A stretch of 64,000 nucleotides of DNA from Desulfosoma sp. (GCA_037481875.1 JBBFKY010000009.1:62001-126000); one strand, 5' to 3'. Counted from the stretch's first letter, positions 25,872 to 34,126 are shown. Notes: a model not told the origin generated them from the sequence alone. Numbers and translations are program-made.

Positions 25872-26927
25872 ATGGCCGAAAGAAACACATTGCAGCAAAA
25901 GGTACAACAATGGATCTACACGGAGGACGCTTTTCAAAGACTCGACGAAACGGATGATACGGTTTTCTACAGCACGGACCGGTTTGTGTCGCACCTAGAC
26001 CGCGCAGCTTTGGAAACCGTGGAGCAGATCATCGGCACTTTGATCATTGAAGATCATCCGGTGATTTTGGACCTGATGGCGGGATGGGATTCTCATATTC
26101 CCGACACTGTCCAGGCTGCGGAGGTGGTCGGGTTGGGACTCAATGAAAACGAACTTAAGGCCAACAAGGCGCTCACACGCCATGTCCTTCATGACCTCAA
26201 CCGGGATCCTCGGCTTCCTTTCCCCGACAACACCTTTGATGTGGTCCTGAACACGGTGTCCGTCGACTATATGACGCAGCCTTTTCGTGTTTTTGCGGAA
26301 GTGGCTCGTATTCTCAAACCGGGCGGCATGTTTCTGGTCATCTTCTCCAACCGTATGTTCCCTCAAAAAGCCGTCAAGATATGGAGACAGAGCAGCGAAG
26401 AAGAACGCATTATGCTTGTGGAAGATTTCTTTACCAGCGTGCCGGACTTTGAACAGCCGCGCCTTGTGATTTCCAAGGGGAAACCTCGCCCTGCCGACGA
26501 TAAGTACGCCCATCTGGGTATTCCCAGCGATCCTATTTACGCCATGTGGGCGGAAAAGAAAGGGGCTCCCAAGGGTAGGCGTGCGAGACCGATGGTGAAC
26601 TTAAGTGCCGGGGAAGCAAAGTCCTCGGAAGAGGTGGAAGAAAGAAAGCGTCACGTGGCGAAAACCCTGCAATGCCCTCACTGTGGGGAGCGAATGAAAA
26701 AGTGGAGGGTTCCGCAGACACCCTTTACGGAATGGGATAACGAGTTCATGTACATCTGCTTCAACGACGCTTGTCCATACCTGGTGAGGGGTTGGAGCGT
26801 CATGGAGTGCCAAGGGAACCGAGGCTTTTCCTATCGCATGATGTACAATCCGGACCGGAACATTCTCCTGCCTGTTCCCGTACCCTGTCTTCGAGCCCTG
26901 AAGGAGAGCATCGTGGACGAAGAGTAA
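25872..26927 (+). CDS. SAM-dependent methyltransferase-like protein with C-terminal zinc finger
   Basis: 351 residues. The N-terminal two thirds contains a class I methyltransferase core: PVILDLMAGWDSHIP (motif I, unusual in having AGWDS in place of GxGxG), LPFPDNTFDVVLNTVSVDYM and VARILKPGGMFLVIFSNRMF. The C-terminal part holds an Ogr/Delta-like zinc-finger: LQCPHCGERMKKW, then MYICFNDACPYLVRGW. The fusion suggests a DNA- or protein-associated methyltransferase, but no target is evident. The start at 25872 follows AAAGGAGCAAGGC. Ends just before a strong bidirectional terminator. Confidence 0.7.
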   Translation: MAERNTLQQKVQQWIYTEDAFQRLDETDDTVFYSTDRFVSHLDRAALETVEQIIGTLIIEDHPVILDLMAGWDSHIPDTVQAAEVVGLGLNENELKANKALTRHVLHDLNRDPRLPFPDNTFDVVLNTVSVDYMTQPFRVFAEVARILKPGGMFLVIFSNRMFPQKAVKIWRQSSEEERIMLVEDFFTSVPDFEQPRLVISKGKPRPADDKYAHLGIPSDPIYAMWAEKKGAPKGRRARPMVNLSAGEAKSSEEVEERKRHVAKTLQCPHCGERMKKWRVPQTPFTEWDNEFMYICFNDACPYLVRGWSVMECQGNRGFSYRMMYNPDRNILLPVPVPCLRALKESIVDEE

Positions 26928-26950
26928 GCTTGAGCTAAAGACTCCATGAA

Positions 26951-26982
26951 GAAAGGGCCGCCGTGAAAACGGCGGCCCTTTC
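26951..26982. terminator. Bidirectional terminator between convergent genes
   Basis: A perfect 14-bp stem, GAAAGGGCCGCCGT with ACGGCGGCCCTTTC, around a GAAA tetraloop. It lies between the stops of the methyltransferase (plus) and TetR regulator (minus) genes and can end both transcripts. Confidence 0.88.
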
Positions 26983-26984
26983 GT

Positions 26985-27623
26985 TTAGGGTGTGAGGCAC
27001 TGACGGTAAAGTTTCCAGGCCGTGCGAGCGTGTTCCAAAAAATCAAATCGGCCTCCGCTCGCATGCCATAAAATGGCTGCAGGCTGCACAATGCCCAAAA
27101 ACATGACGGCGGCGGCTTCAGGCGGCACATCGGAACGCAATTCACCTTCCTGTTGTCCTTCACGAATAATGGCTGCAATGCGCATGACATGAGCGTGAAT
27201 GATTTCGCCCAGCCGAACCCGCCTTCGATCTGCATCCCCGATGATTTCTTCCGAAAAAAGGATACGAGGAAGAGCCTGATGGGAAGTGATGAAAAAGACG
27301 TGCCGAGCCAGCAAGGCGTCCAGACGGGCTAAGGAAGAAAAATGTTCCTGGCGCACCTTTTCCACGTGCTCCGCCAGCCGCTGCCCCACCAGTTCCAAGA
27401 CCGCATCCAAAACGGCGTCTTTGTTGGGGTAATGCCGATAGAGGGCCGAAGGCACCACGCCCACCTCTTGCGCCAGCCGTGAGACACTCAGACGCTTCAA
27501 CCCCTCTCGATTCACAATCCGTAAAGCCGCCTCGGCAATCTCCGCTCGACGCCCTATAAGCTCAGTGGGTGATTGAGAAGCGTGTTTTCCATGAGAATTT
27601 TCTTTCACTTTTCGTGCTGCCAT
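26985..27623 (-). CDS. TetR/AcrR-family transcriptional regulator
   Basis: 212 residues. The N-terminal helix-turn-helix is typical: IAEAALRIVNREGLKRLSVS then RLAQEVGVVPSALYRHYPNK and DAVLDAVLE. The C-terminal ligand domain is variable as usual. It is divergent from the CODH-like gene at 27916, with a 293-base gap holding the GTGAA/TTCAC element, so it could control that gene, itself, or both. The ligand is not predictable. Confidence 0.88.
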   Translation of the reverse strand: MAARKVKENSHGKHASQSPTELIGRRAEIAEAALRIVNREGLKRLSVSRLAQEVGVVPSALYRHYPNKDAVLDAVLELVGQRLAEHVEKVRQEHFSSLARLDALLARHVFFITSHQALPRILFSEEIIGDADRRRVRLGEIIHAHVMRIAAIIREGQQEGELRSDVPPEAAAVMFLGIVQPAAILWHASGGRFDFLEHARTAWKLYRQCLTP

Positions 27624-27834
27624 GCCCGGGCCTCAGGATGTCTGGATTTTTCGAAAACATTGGGGTCCTGGGAACGCACTGAAGCGTGCGCCCTCATGTT
27701 CGAGCCGTAGCTAAGGATTTTGGGACAGATACCATGGGCCGCCCTTTACAGAAAAAGGACTTGAATCGTGGGTGAACACTTGTTCGTCCCCCTCTTGACC
27801 TTTGAGCCCTCATGGGCTCCAATGTGTCCAGTAG

Positions 27835-27850
27835 GTGAAAAAATATTCAC
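27835..27850. promoter_or_regulatory. GTGAA-N6-TTCAC operator-like inverted repeat (site 2)
   Basis: GTGAAAAAATATTCAC, a perfect inverted repeat of the same layout as those at 18740 and 34111. It lies 66-81 bases upstream of the CODH-like ATG at 27916, the usual place for an operator or activator site near the promoter. Confidence 0.6.
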
Positions 27851-27915
27851 TTCATGCCGGGGCTTTGGTTCAGGAACGCCCCACAACAGGAACTTTCATA
27901 CCATGGAGGATACGT

Positions 27916-29820
27916 ATGGAAAAAGAACGATTGTCCTACCACGAATCGGTGCAGACCATGGTGGAGCGCATTCGCCGCGACGGCATGACCAACATTTGGG
28001 ATCGCTATGCGGCTCAGGGACTTGGCAGCGATCCTGATAAACGTTGTCCCTTTTGCATGGGCGGTGTGCGATGTGATCTGTGTTCCAACGGGCCCTGTCG
28101 AGCCGATGCGGAAAAGGACAAACGGGGTGTATGCGGGATTAAAGCGGACGGCATGGCCATGCGCATGATGGTTTTGCGCAATATTATGGGAACATCCACG
28201 TATCATTATCATACGGAACAGACCTTACGCACGCTTCGTGCCACGGCTCGAGGTCAAAGCCCTTTTCGCATTGCGGAGCCGCAGAAGTTGAAAAGTTTTG
28301 CGCAACGCCTTGGTGTGGACACATCGGGTTCCGTGGAAGACACGGCTTTGCGTCTGTGCGATTTCGCCCAGAAAGATTTCAACCGACCCGCTCATGAACC
28401 CAGCGAAATCGTCTCAAGGTTGGCGCCGGCGGATCGGCAGGCTTTGTGGAAAAAGTTGGATATTTTTCCCGGAGGTGTTTACGGGGAGATGCTTCGTGCG
28501 TGCAGTTCTTGCCTGACCAATGTGGACGGTTACTACGTCAGTTTGGCGCTGAAAGCCATGCGTATGGCCGTCGCCATGGCGTACCAGAGCCAAATCGTCA
28601 ATGAGTACTGCCAAGACGTGCTCTTTGGTGTTCCCAGACCGCACCGTATGCGCGTGGATTTGGGAGTGTTGGATCCTGACTACGTGAATGTGCTCCCGAA
28701 CGGTCATGAACCTTTTTTGGGTTTTGCCATGGTGCAGCTGGCTCGCCGACCCGAGTGGCAAGAGAAGGCCAAAGCTGTGGGTGCCAAGGGGCTTCGTGTC
28801 ATTGCGTGCATTGAAACAGGGCAGGAAATGATTCAGCGTTGGACCATGGACGATGCCTTTTACGGCTTTACGGGCAACTGGATCATGCAGGAAGCCGTCT
28901 TGGCGAGCGGCTGCGTGGATCTTTTTGCCTGCGACATGAATTGTTCCATGCCCATTGACCCGCTCTATGCCCAAAAATATCAGTTTAAACTTATTCCGGT
29001 AAGTGACCTCGTGGCCTTTGAAGGCATTACGGATCGTTTGGATTATGTACCGGAACAAGCGGCTGAACAGGCGGCTGCACTTTTAACCATGGCCATCGAG
29101 AATTTTCCAAAAAGGCGTAAGGCCGTCGAACCTGTCACTGGATTACGGCTCGGAGAAGCGGTGGTGGGCTTTTCTACGGAAAGTATTGTAGACGCCTTGG
29201 GAGGATCCTTGGATCCCTTGCTTAAAGCCATCAAGGATGGAGCCATTCGAGGGGTGGCCGGGTTTGTTTCCTGCACCACGTTGAGGGATTCCGGCCAGGA
29301 TGTGCATAGTGTGCGTATGGCCAAGGAATTGATTCGTCGAGATATTCTCGTGTTGTCTATGGGCTGTGGGAATGCAGCCTTGCAGGTGGCGGGACTGTGT
29401 CTGCCCGAGGCCAAGGATTTGGCCGGGCCGGGTCTTAAGGCGGTCTGTGAGGCTTTAGGGGTTCCACCGGTGCTCAGTTACGGCACGTGCACGGATGTGG
29501 GCCGATGTGCGGACCTGGTGGCCGCCGTGTCGCAGGCTTTGGGAGGCGTGCCCATTCCCGATCTGCCCGTGGTGGCATGCGCACCGGAGTACATGGAACA
29601 AAAGGCCACCATTGATGCCATCTTTGCTCTGGCTTTTGGGTTGTACACCTATGTGAATCCCGTGCCTAATGTGACAGGGGCGCCCAATCTGGTGAAGCTT
29701 CTCACCGAGGATCTCGTCAACGTTACCGGTGGGCTGCTGAATGTCAATCCCAACGCTCAGGAAGCCGCCGATGCGCTTCTAGCGCATATTGAAAAAAATC
29801 GTCAGAAACTCGGCCTTTAA
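27916..29820 (+). CDS. cooS: Nickel CO dehydrogenase catalytic subunit (CooS-like) with altered C-cluster motif
   Basis: 634 residues, the usual CooS length. Cluster motifs: Cys44 and Cys47 (CPFC, D-cluster position with atypical spacing), Cys53, Cys56, Cys61 and Cys73 (B-cluster). C-cluster candidates: His264 (NGHEP), Cys343, Cys453, Cys484, Cys525, and the acid/base Lys563 (APEYMEQK). Where canonical enzymes have CCTGNE, this protein has VIACIETGQEM, so the ligand Cys is Glu300, with a Cys two residues earlier. The His-rich channel helix is also reduced (STYHYHTEQT). The ATG has GGAGGATACGT before it. There is no cooF, cooC or ACS gene nearby. It may be a variant CODH or a related redox enzyme; its GTGAA/TTCAC site links it to nitrogen-oxide or oxygen stress genes. 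Confidence 0.82.
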   Translation: MEKERLSYHESVQTMVERIRRDGMTNIWDRYAAQGLGSDPDKRCPFCMGGVRCDLCSNGPCRADAEKDKRGVCGIKADGMAMRMMVLRNIMGTSTYHYHTEQTLRTLRATARGQSPFRIAEPQKLKSFAQRLGVDTSGSVEDTALRLCDFAQKDFNRPAHEPSEIVSRLAPADRQALWKKLDIFPGGVYGEMLRACSSCLTNVDGYYVSLALKAMRMAVAMAYQSQIVNEYCQDVLFGVPRPHRMRVDLGVLDPDYVNVLPNGHEPFLGFAMVQLARRPEWQEKAKAVGAKGLRVIACIETGQEMIQRWTMDDAFYGFTGNWIMQEAVLASGCVDLFACDMNCSMPIDPLYAQKYQFKLIPVSDLVAFEGITDRLDYVPEQAAEQAAALLTMAIENFPKRRKAVEPVTGLRLGEAVVGFSTESIVDALGGSLDPLLKAIKDGAIRGVAGFVSCTTLRDSGQDVHSVRMAKELIRRDILVLSMGCGNAALQVAGLCLPEAKDLAGPGLKAVCEALGVPPVLSYGTCTDVGRCADLVAAVSQALGGVPIPDLPVVACAPEYMEQKATIDAIFALAFGLYTYVNPVPNVTGAPNLVKLLTEDLVNVTGGLLNVNPNAQEAADALLAHIEKNRQKLGL

Positions 29821-30473
29821 AACGGCAGAGGGTGCTGGGATTCCCAGCGCCCTTCATAAAGCCCGATGGTGCCGTGAAAGTGAAAGGTGCACGAAAGAAT
29901 TCGAAGGCCTGCGGCCTCAAGCAGTGCTTGGGTGGCGCCTCGCTTCATAAAGTCGCGAAAAGCTTTGTAATGGTTTCGACCCGCCATACATTCCACCATG
30001 TTCAAAAGGTTCATAAACATTCGAGCAGACCCGTGGGTGGGGCAAGCATAGTCCAGCACGAAGACAGTGCCGCCAGGTTTTAAGACACGATACCCTTCGG
30101 CCAGCATGGCAAGGCGTTTTCCATGCGGTTTTTCATGAAGGGAAAGAGAATAGATGAGGCCGTCAAATACCTTGGCGGGAAAAGGAAGGAGGCAACCGTT
30201 GCCTCGAACAAAAAATCCTGCGTGCCGCACCTCGCGCCCAACACGTCGAAGCATAGGCCACGAAATATCGATCCCCACGGCGGCTGATCCAGCAGCTCGA
30301 AGCCTGATCACTTGTGTGCCCGTGCCACAGCCCATATCAAGGATTCTGGAAAGGTTGTGCTTTTGAACCGCCTCGGTGACACTCTGGCGACAGGAGTGAA
30401 GCGCTCTGTCCACCCAGGGATAGAGGACGGCAATCAGGGCGTAGTCATTCCCGGTTCGATCAGCTCTTTTCAT
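29817..30473 (-). CDS. Class I SAM-dependent methyltransferase
   Basis: 218 residues with SRILDMGCGTGTQVIRLRAA (motif I), VGIDISWPMLRRVGREVRH, LLPFPAKVFDGLIYSLSLHE and YRVLKPGGTVFVLDYACPTH, the standard Rossmann methyltransferase order. The C-terminus resembles UbiE-like or demethylmenaquinone-type proteins, but the substrate is uncertain. It ends convergent with the CODH-like gene (4-base overlap of stops) and its start overlaps the IF-2-like gene stop, so it is second in that minus-strand operon. Confidence 0.8.
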   Translation of the reverse strand: MKRADRTGNDYALIAVLYPWVDRALHSCRQSVTEAVQKHNLSRILDMGCGTGTQVIRLRAAGSAAVGIDISWPMLRRVGREVRHAGFFVRGNGCLLPFPAKVFDGLIYSLSLHEKPHGKRLAMLAEGYRVLKPGGTVFVLDYACPTHGSARMFMNLLNMVECMAGRNHYKAFRDFMKRGATQALLEAAGLRILSCTFHFHGTIGLYEGRWESQHPLPF

Positions 30474-31152
30474 ACACTTCCACCAGATCTCCCAAGTGAG
30501 CCTCTTTCCAGTCGGGAATTTTAATGCCCACCTGCTTGCCTTTGCCGGCTTCTTTGACGGGGTTTCGATCGATTTGCATGGATTGAATCACCCCTGCATA
30601 CACCGGTCCCATGGCGGAAAAGATACGAAAGGGAGCCCCCAGTCGAAAAATGCCCTCTGTGATCTCACATCCGATAATGATGCCGTGCCGGCTGCTCTTG
30701 AAAAGGGCAATGATTTTGCCTTGCCCAAGAATCTTTTCCGGCTCTGCGGTTTGGCTCTGAACTTGTCTGGTCTGAAAAATGCGAGCGGTGACGGCGTCCA
30801 CCAGATCATGAATGACATCAAAGAGAAAAATTTCCACTCCCATGTCTCGAGCGATTGCCGCCACCTTGGGACCCAAATCCACACCCAATGCCAGCACCAG
30901 GCGGCTTCCGGTAGCCGCCATCAGGATATCGGACTTGGAGACCGTACCCACGCCTCGATGAATGATGCGAATGGAGTGGCCTTTCGCGGTGAGGTTTTCC
31001 AAGGCCTTTTCGATGGCTTCACAGGTTCCCACCGTATCGGCCTTGATCACCACTTCAAGGGTCTCTTTCGACGAAAGAGTCTTTTTCGGGGTTGAGAGGC
31101 TTTCTTTTGAAATTTTGGACTTGGAAGACTTCTGTTCTTTGGGGTCGGCCAT
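30460..31152 (-). CDS. Free-standing IF-2 C-terminal half (domains III-IV) homologue, no GTPase
   Basis: 230 residues. After a Lys/Ser-rich N-terminal tail it reads ETLEVVIKADTVGTCEAIEK, IRIIHRGVGTVSKSDILMAA and FLFDVIHDLVDAVTARIF, which is the IF-2 domain III pattern (KADVQGS..EAI and RIIHSGVGAI), then a domain IV-like barrel with ILGQGKIIALFKSSRHGIII and QVGIKIPDWKEAHLGDLVEV. The G domain and domain II are entirely missing. It might bind the ribosome or fMet-tRNA-like ligands without GTP; a real role is unknown. The start ATG at 31152 has GGAGCACAAAC before it and is preferred over 31188. First gene of a two-gene minus operon with the methyltransferase. Confidence 0.78.
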   Translation of the reverse strand: MADPKEQKSSKSKISKESLSTPKKTLSSKETLEVVIKADTVGTCEAIEKALENLTAKGHSIRIIHRGVGTVSKSDILMAATGSRLVLALGVDLGPKVAAIARDMGVEIFLFDVIHDLVDAVTARIFQTRQVQSQTAEPEKILGQGKIIALFKSSRHGIIIGCEITEGIFRLGAPFRIFSAMGPVYAGVIQSMQIDRNPVKEAGKGKQVGIKIPDWKEAHLGDLVEVYEKS

Positions 31153-31199
31153 GTTTGTGCTCCAGGTGTTGGGATCGTCGTAGGCCATGGGGCTTTGAA

Positions 31200-32013
31200 A
31201 GCTTTTTCCAGAAAACTCGCGGCTTGGCTTATGGTTCCGCTAAGGCGTTTTTAACTTCGATTTGTGTAGAGTCAATCAATGGAGGCAAGGATGTCGGGAA
31301 AGTCAACAAAATTTTGCGGTGCATAGGCACTGGATATTCAGAAAGAATTCGAGAGGTCGAAATCCAGCGTTCGCTTGGGAACCTGAATCTATCACGTTAT
31401 TCGCCCTGCAGGGGCGTACCGGTGTGTGCGCCCCTACGAAAGGGTTTTGCAGGCGTACGGGTATTTCACGCAAAACCCAGAATGTGTTGGAAAGGGCCCA
31501 TGGTGCATCGGTCGGTGGACGGCACGCAGAGTGTTTTCGGAAATGTCACCGATATACCCAGGAGTGCCTCTGTCGGGGTTGATCGATGTGTCAGCCCCTG
31601 AACCTGCGCCAAGGGGCTGACTTTCGGGCGGACACGTCGGTCCGCCCCTCGGAATCCCCAAATCGATCCCGTGTGTAGACCTGCAGGAAATCCCCGCTGT
31701 TTCGTGCCACGGGAAACCCAGAAAAGCCGCAGTCGGCATCAAAAACCCTGTAGGGGCCAACCCATGTGTCCGCCCCAAATGCGCCGCCACGGCCTTAGTG
31801 CCCAGGCCCATCCACCAATTCCCGCCCACGGACCATAAGGTAGGGGCGGACCGATGTGTCCGCCCCAAAACCCACCGGGAACGGGAAGTCCAGGGCGCAT
31901 ACATCGGTGCGCCTCTTCAGAAAAGGCAAATGGGTCTTTTGGGACGGGGTGCTAGGCGCTTTCCCGTCCCTTATGCCGGCATTGTCGCGTCCTTTACGCC
32001 CTTGATGTGTCAG
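31200..32013. repeat. Mosaic repeat (reverse copy) and repeat cluster
   Basis: No gene. Read on the minus strand, about 31590-31880 forms a near-complete copy of a mosaic repeat: a palindromic hinge of the GGGCGGACACATCGGTCCGC type at 31845-31866, a spacer with GGCGGCGCATTTGG, a second hinge near 31760, the GGGTTTTTGATGCCGACTGC module at 31720-31755, and the CGGACCGACGTGTCCGCCCG hinge near 31635, closed by AGCCCCTTGGCGCAGGTTCA. Separate hinges occur at 31405-31432 (GGGGCGTACCGGTGTGTGCG) and 31889-31915. The same modules in the same order occur at 38.4-38.7 kb, and in part at 41.8-42.1 kb. Confidence 0.8.
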
Positions 32014-33411
32014 CTAGGGGCCGAACACCTCTTTGGGACGTTCCGTGCTTCCCGTGGCGTTTGGAAAATCGGTGGCCTTATAAGCCTTTTGGTTCGTTTC
32101 CAGCAGATGACGTGCCTCTTCCATGAAATTGTTGTAACGCTTTTTGCATTCGTAAAAACCATGCCACCAGGAATAATCGGGCGCCATCATGGCCGCCCCC
32201 ATACGGGCTCGCCGTCCTTCGTGGTGCCACAGCTCGTAGTATTCCACTTCCAATCGCTCGTCAAAAAACTTGGTTTTGTCCAGAAGGCCTTTAGCGTAAA
32301 GATCATCCAACATCGCCTTGGCCGGTTTGAAATAAACCTGGTTGTACTCTTCTATCACCTTGTCAAGTTTTACATAGTGATCTTGAACCCAGGTCTTGCC
32401 GTGGCATTGCATGCAGATAACCTGCATTTTCTCCCTTTCCACCTGCCAGTTCGTCTGAGCCGGAAAGGCCGCAAATTCGGAAGGGCGAATGGTCAAGGGC
32501 GCCTGGGTTTCCCAGGAGAGGCGTTCCGTCACGTCATGGGAAGTGAGCACAGTGCCGGCCCCTGACATGTGGCAGGATGCGCAGGTAGGGGCGCGATAAT
32601 CCACACCCGGAGTCCATGTGCCCCCAGCGGCGGTCCAATTGTATTGATCGCCGAAGGCGGTGTAGATGTCTCCGTGCTTGGACTCCATGTAAATCTCAAT
32701 TTGCGGATGGTCCGGACCCAGATGACACTGGCCGCAGGCTTCGGGTTTGCGAGCTTCCATGACCGAAAAACGATGGCGGGTATGACAGCTGGTGCAGCTC
32801 CCTTTACTCCCGTCCAGGTTGACCCTTCCCACGCCCACGTTAGGCCAGGTGGCCGGATCCAGGACGCCGTCCTTAATACGAAGCACCGTGCCGTGACAAT
32901 GGAAACAGCCGGCTTCCCGTTCGGTGTCGCTGTTCATGCCCAACTGAAGCCATGGGTCGATTTTCCACATGATTTCCACCGTATTGGCGTGTTTGCTTCG
33001 ACTGTACTGTTTGGCTTCGTCCGGATGGCATCGGGAACAATCCTTAGGGGTCACCACAGCCGCCACTGGAACCCGGTATTCTTTGTTCCCATAAGGCACA
33101 TCGTTTCTTTCGTATTGCTTGTAATGCTCTTGGCTTACGTCCGGATCAAACGCTTCCGCTTGATGGCAGTCCAGGCACGTAATGTTGGCACTGGCGTGGC
33201 GGCTATAAGCCCAATCGGCGAAAATACCAGGACTCTCCCTGCGGTGGCACTCAAGGCAAGCGACAGCTTCCTTGGGCATGCTGCGTTCGATGCGGAATTC
33301 CTTGACCTTGGGCGTATTCAACGCCGTTTGAGCTAAAGCCACGGCCCCAAGGACGACGGCCATCAACAAAGCACCTGCCAAAACCTTTCCCAGCCGATGT
33401 CCTTCCTTCAC
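32014..33411 (-). CDS. Octaheme c-type cytochrome, hydroxylamine oxidoreductase (HAO)-like reductase
   Basis: 465 residues with eight CxxCH heme sites: CLECH, CLDCH, CSRCH, CFHCH, CTSCH, CGQCH, CASCH and CMQCH. An N-terminal signal segment (LAGALLMAVVLGAVALAQT) sends it to the periplasm. The C-terminal APDYSWWHGFYECKKRY matches the conserved helix of the HAO family. Paired with a NapC/NrfH-type cytochrome, the arrangement fits the reductive HaoA/HaoC systems, where nitrite, NO or hydroxylamine are reduced, rather than nitrifier HAO. The GTG at 33411 has AAAGGAGGGTG before it; the TTG at 33435 has none. Reduction as the working direction is inference from partner and host type. Confidence 0.82.
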   Translation of the reverse strand: MKEGHRLGKVLAGALLMAVVLGAVALAQTALNTPKVKEFRIERSMPKEAVACLECHRRESPGIFADWAYSRHASANITCLDCHQAEAFDPDVSQEHYKQYERNDVPYGNKEYRVPVAAVVTPKDCSRCHPDEAKQYSRSKHANTVEIMWKIDPWLQLGMNSDTEREAGCFHCHGTVLRIKDGVLDPATWPNVGVGRVNLDGSKGSCTSCHTRHRFSVMEARKPEACGQCHLGPDHPQIEIYMESKHGDIYTAFGDQYNWTAAGGTWTPGVDYRAPTCASCHMSGAGTVLTSHDVTERLSWETQAPLTIRPSEFAAFPAQTNWQVEREKMQVICMQCHGKTWVQDHYVKLDKVIEEYNQVYFKPAKAMLDDLYAKGLLDKTKFFDERLEVEYYELWHHEGRRARMGAAMMAPDYSWWHGFYECKKRYNNFMEEARHLLETNQKAYKATDFPNATGSTERPKEVFGP

Positions 33412-33450
33412 GGCACACCCTCCTTTCAAACCCAAGAGCCTCTCGTCTTT

Positions 33451-34008
33451 TTACATGCCCAAACCCCTGTAATTGCCCTCCAACTGCTTGTACCCAAAGC
33501 GATCCCGTGCCACGTGCACCAAATTGCGATGACAATCGACACAACGTTTTTCATAACCCGGTCGAGGATACAGCACAGACCGATGAGCCAGCATGGCACC
33601 CCTTTTTTCAGGCATATAAAGAATGTTTCGATGGCACTTCTGGCATTGGTTGTTCTTGAAAGACGCATACGCTGCTTCTCGAGCCTTGGCCCGGTCATAA
33701 GCGTCGGGGCCCTGAGCGAAATGAACCACGATGTCCTTAATACCGTGCATGGTCTTGGCGTAAAAGAATTCCACAGTGTCGTGAGGGGCCGGCAGATGAC
33801 AATCCATGCAGTCGGCCACAAAGCCTTGGGCATTGTTGGTATGGGTCGATGTTTTCCAGGTGTTGTAGGCGAAGCGAATCTCATGGCAAGAAGCACAAAA
33901 CTGAGGGGTCGAGGTGCGGACCATGGTGTAGTAGGTCATGGAAAAAAGAGGGAAAGCCAGCACAACCCCCACGGCGATCCATAATGAAGCCTTCACCCAA
34001 CGCTTCAT
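33451..34008 (-). CDS. NapC/NirT/NrfH-type tetraheme cytochrome (HaoC-like quinol dehydrogenase)
   Basis: 185 residues: an N-terminal membrane anchor (SLWIAVGVVLAFPLFSMTYY) then four CxxCH hemes (FCASCH, CMDCH, CQKCH, CVDCH). This is the layout of NrfH and NapC, which take electrons from menaquinol to a periplasmic reductase, here the octaheme protein whose gene follows 39 bases downstream. The ATG at 34008 with GAGGGAAAATCC before it is preferred to longer frames reaching 34077. The GTGAA/TTCAC element lies about 103-118 bases upstream of this start. Confidence 0.88.
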   Translation of the reverse strand: MKRWVKASLWIAVGVVLAFPLFSMTYYTMVRTSTPQFCASCHEIRFAYNTWKTSTHTNNAQGFVADCMDCHLPAPHDTVEFFYAKTMHGIKDIVVHFAQGPDAYDRAKAREAAYASFKNNQCQKCHRNILYMPEKRGAMLAHRSVLYPRPGYEKRCVDCHRNLVHVARDRFGYKQLEGNYRGLGM

Positions 34009-34110
34009 GGATTTTCCCTCCGGCGCGGGTTTACACGGATACGTTCCACCCCCAGGACCTTTACGGGCGGTTGCCACTTCCTTCGTTAGATCCCAAAGAC
34101 CGCAGAGAAT

Positions 34111-34126
34111 GTGAATGTGTTTTCAC
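34111..34126. promoter_or_regulatory. GTGAA-N6-TTCAC operator-like inverted repeat (site 3)
   Basis: GTGAATGTGTTTTCAC, third perfect occurrence of the GTGAA-N6-TTCAC layout, upstream of the two-gene cytochrome operon. The gap to the start (about 100 bases) leaves room for a leader. It is also upstream, at 700 bases, of nothing on the plus strand, so the cytochrome operon is the likely target. Confidence 0.6.

Noticed and set aside
26985-27623. CooA-type CO-sensing control of the cooS gene
   Set aside because: The divergent regulator is TetR-type with no heme-binding Crp fold, and no TGTC-N8-GACA-like CooA site is seen.
31386-31920. Repeated palindromes considered as a CRISPR array
   Set aside because: The units differ in sequence and spacing and share inner modules with other loci; no uniform direct repeats with unique spacers and no cas genes.
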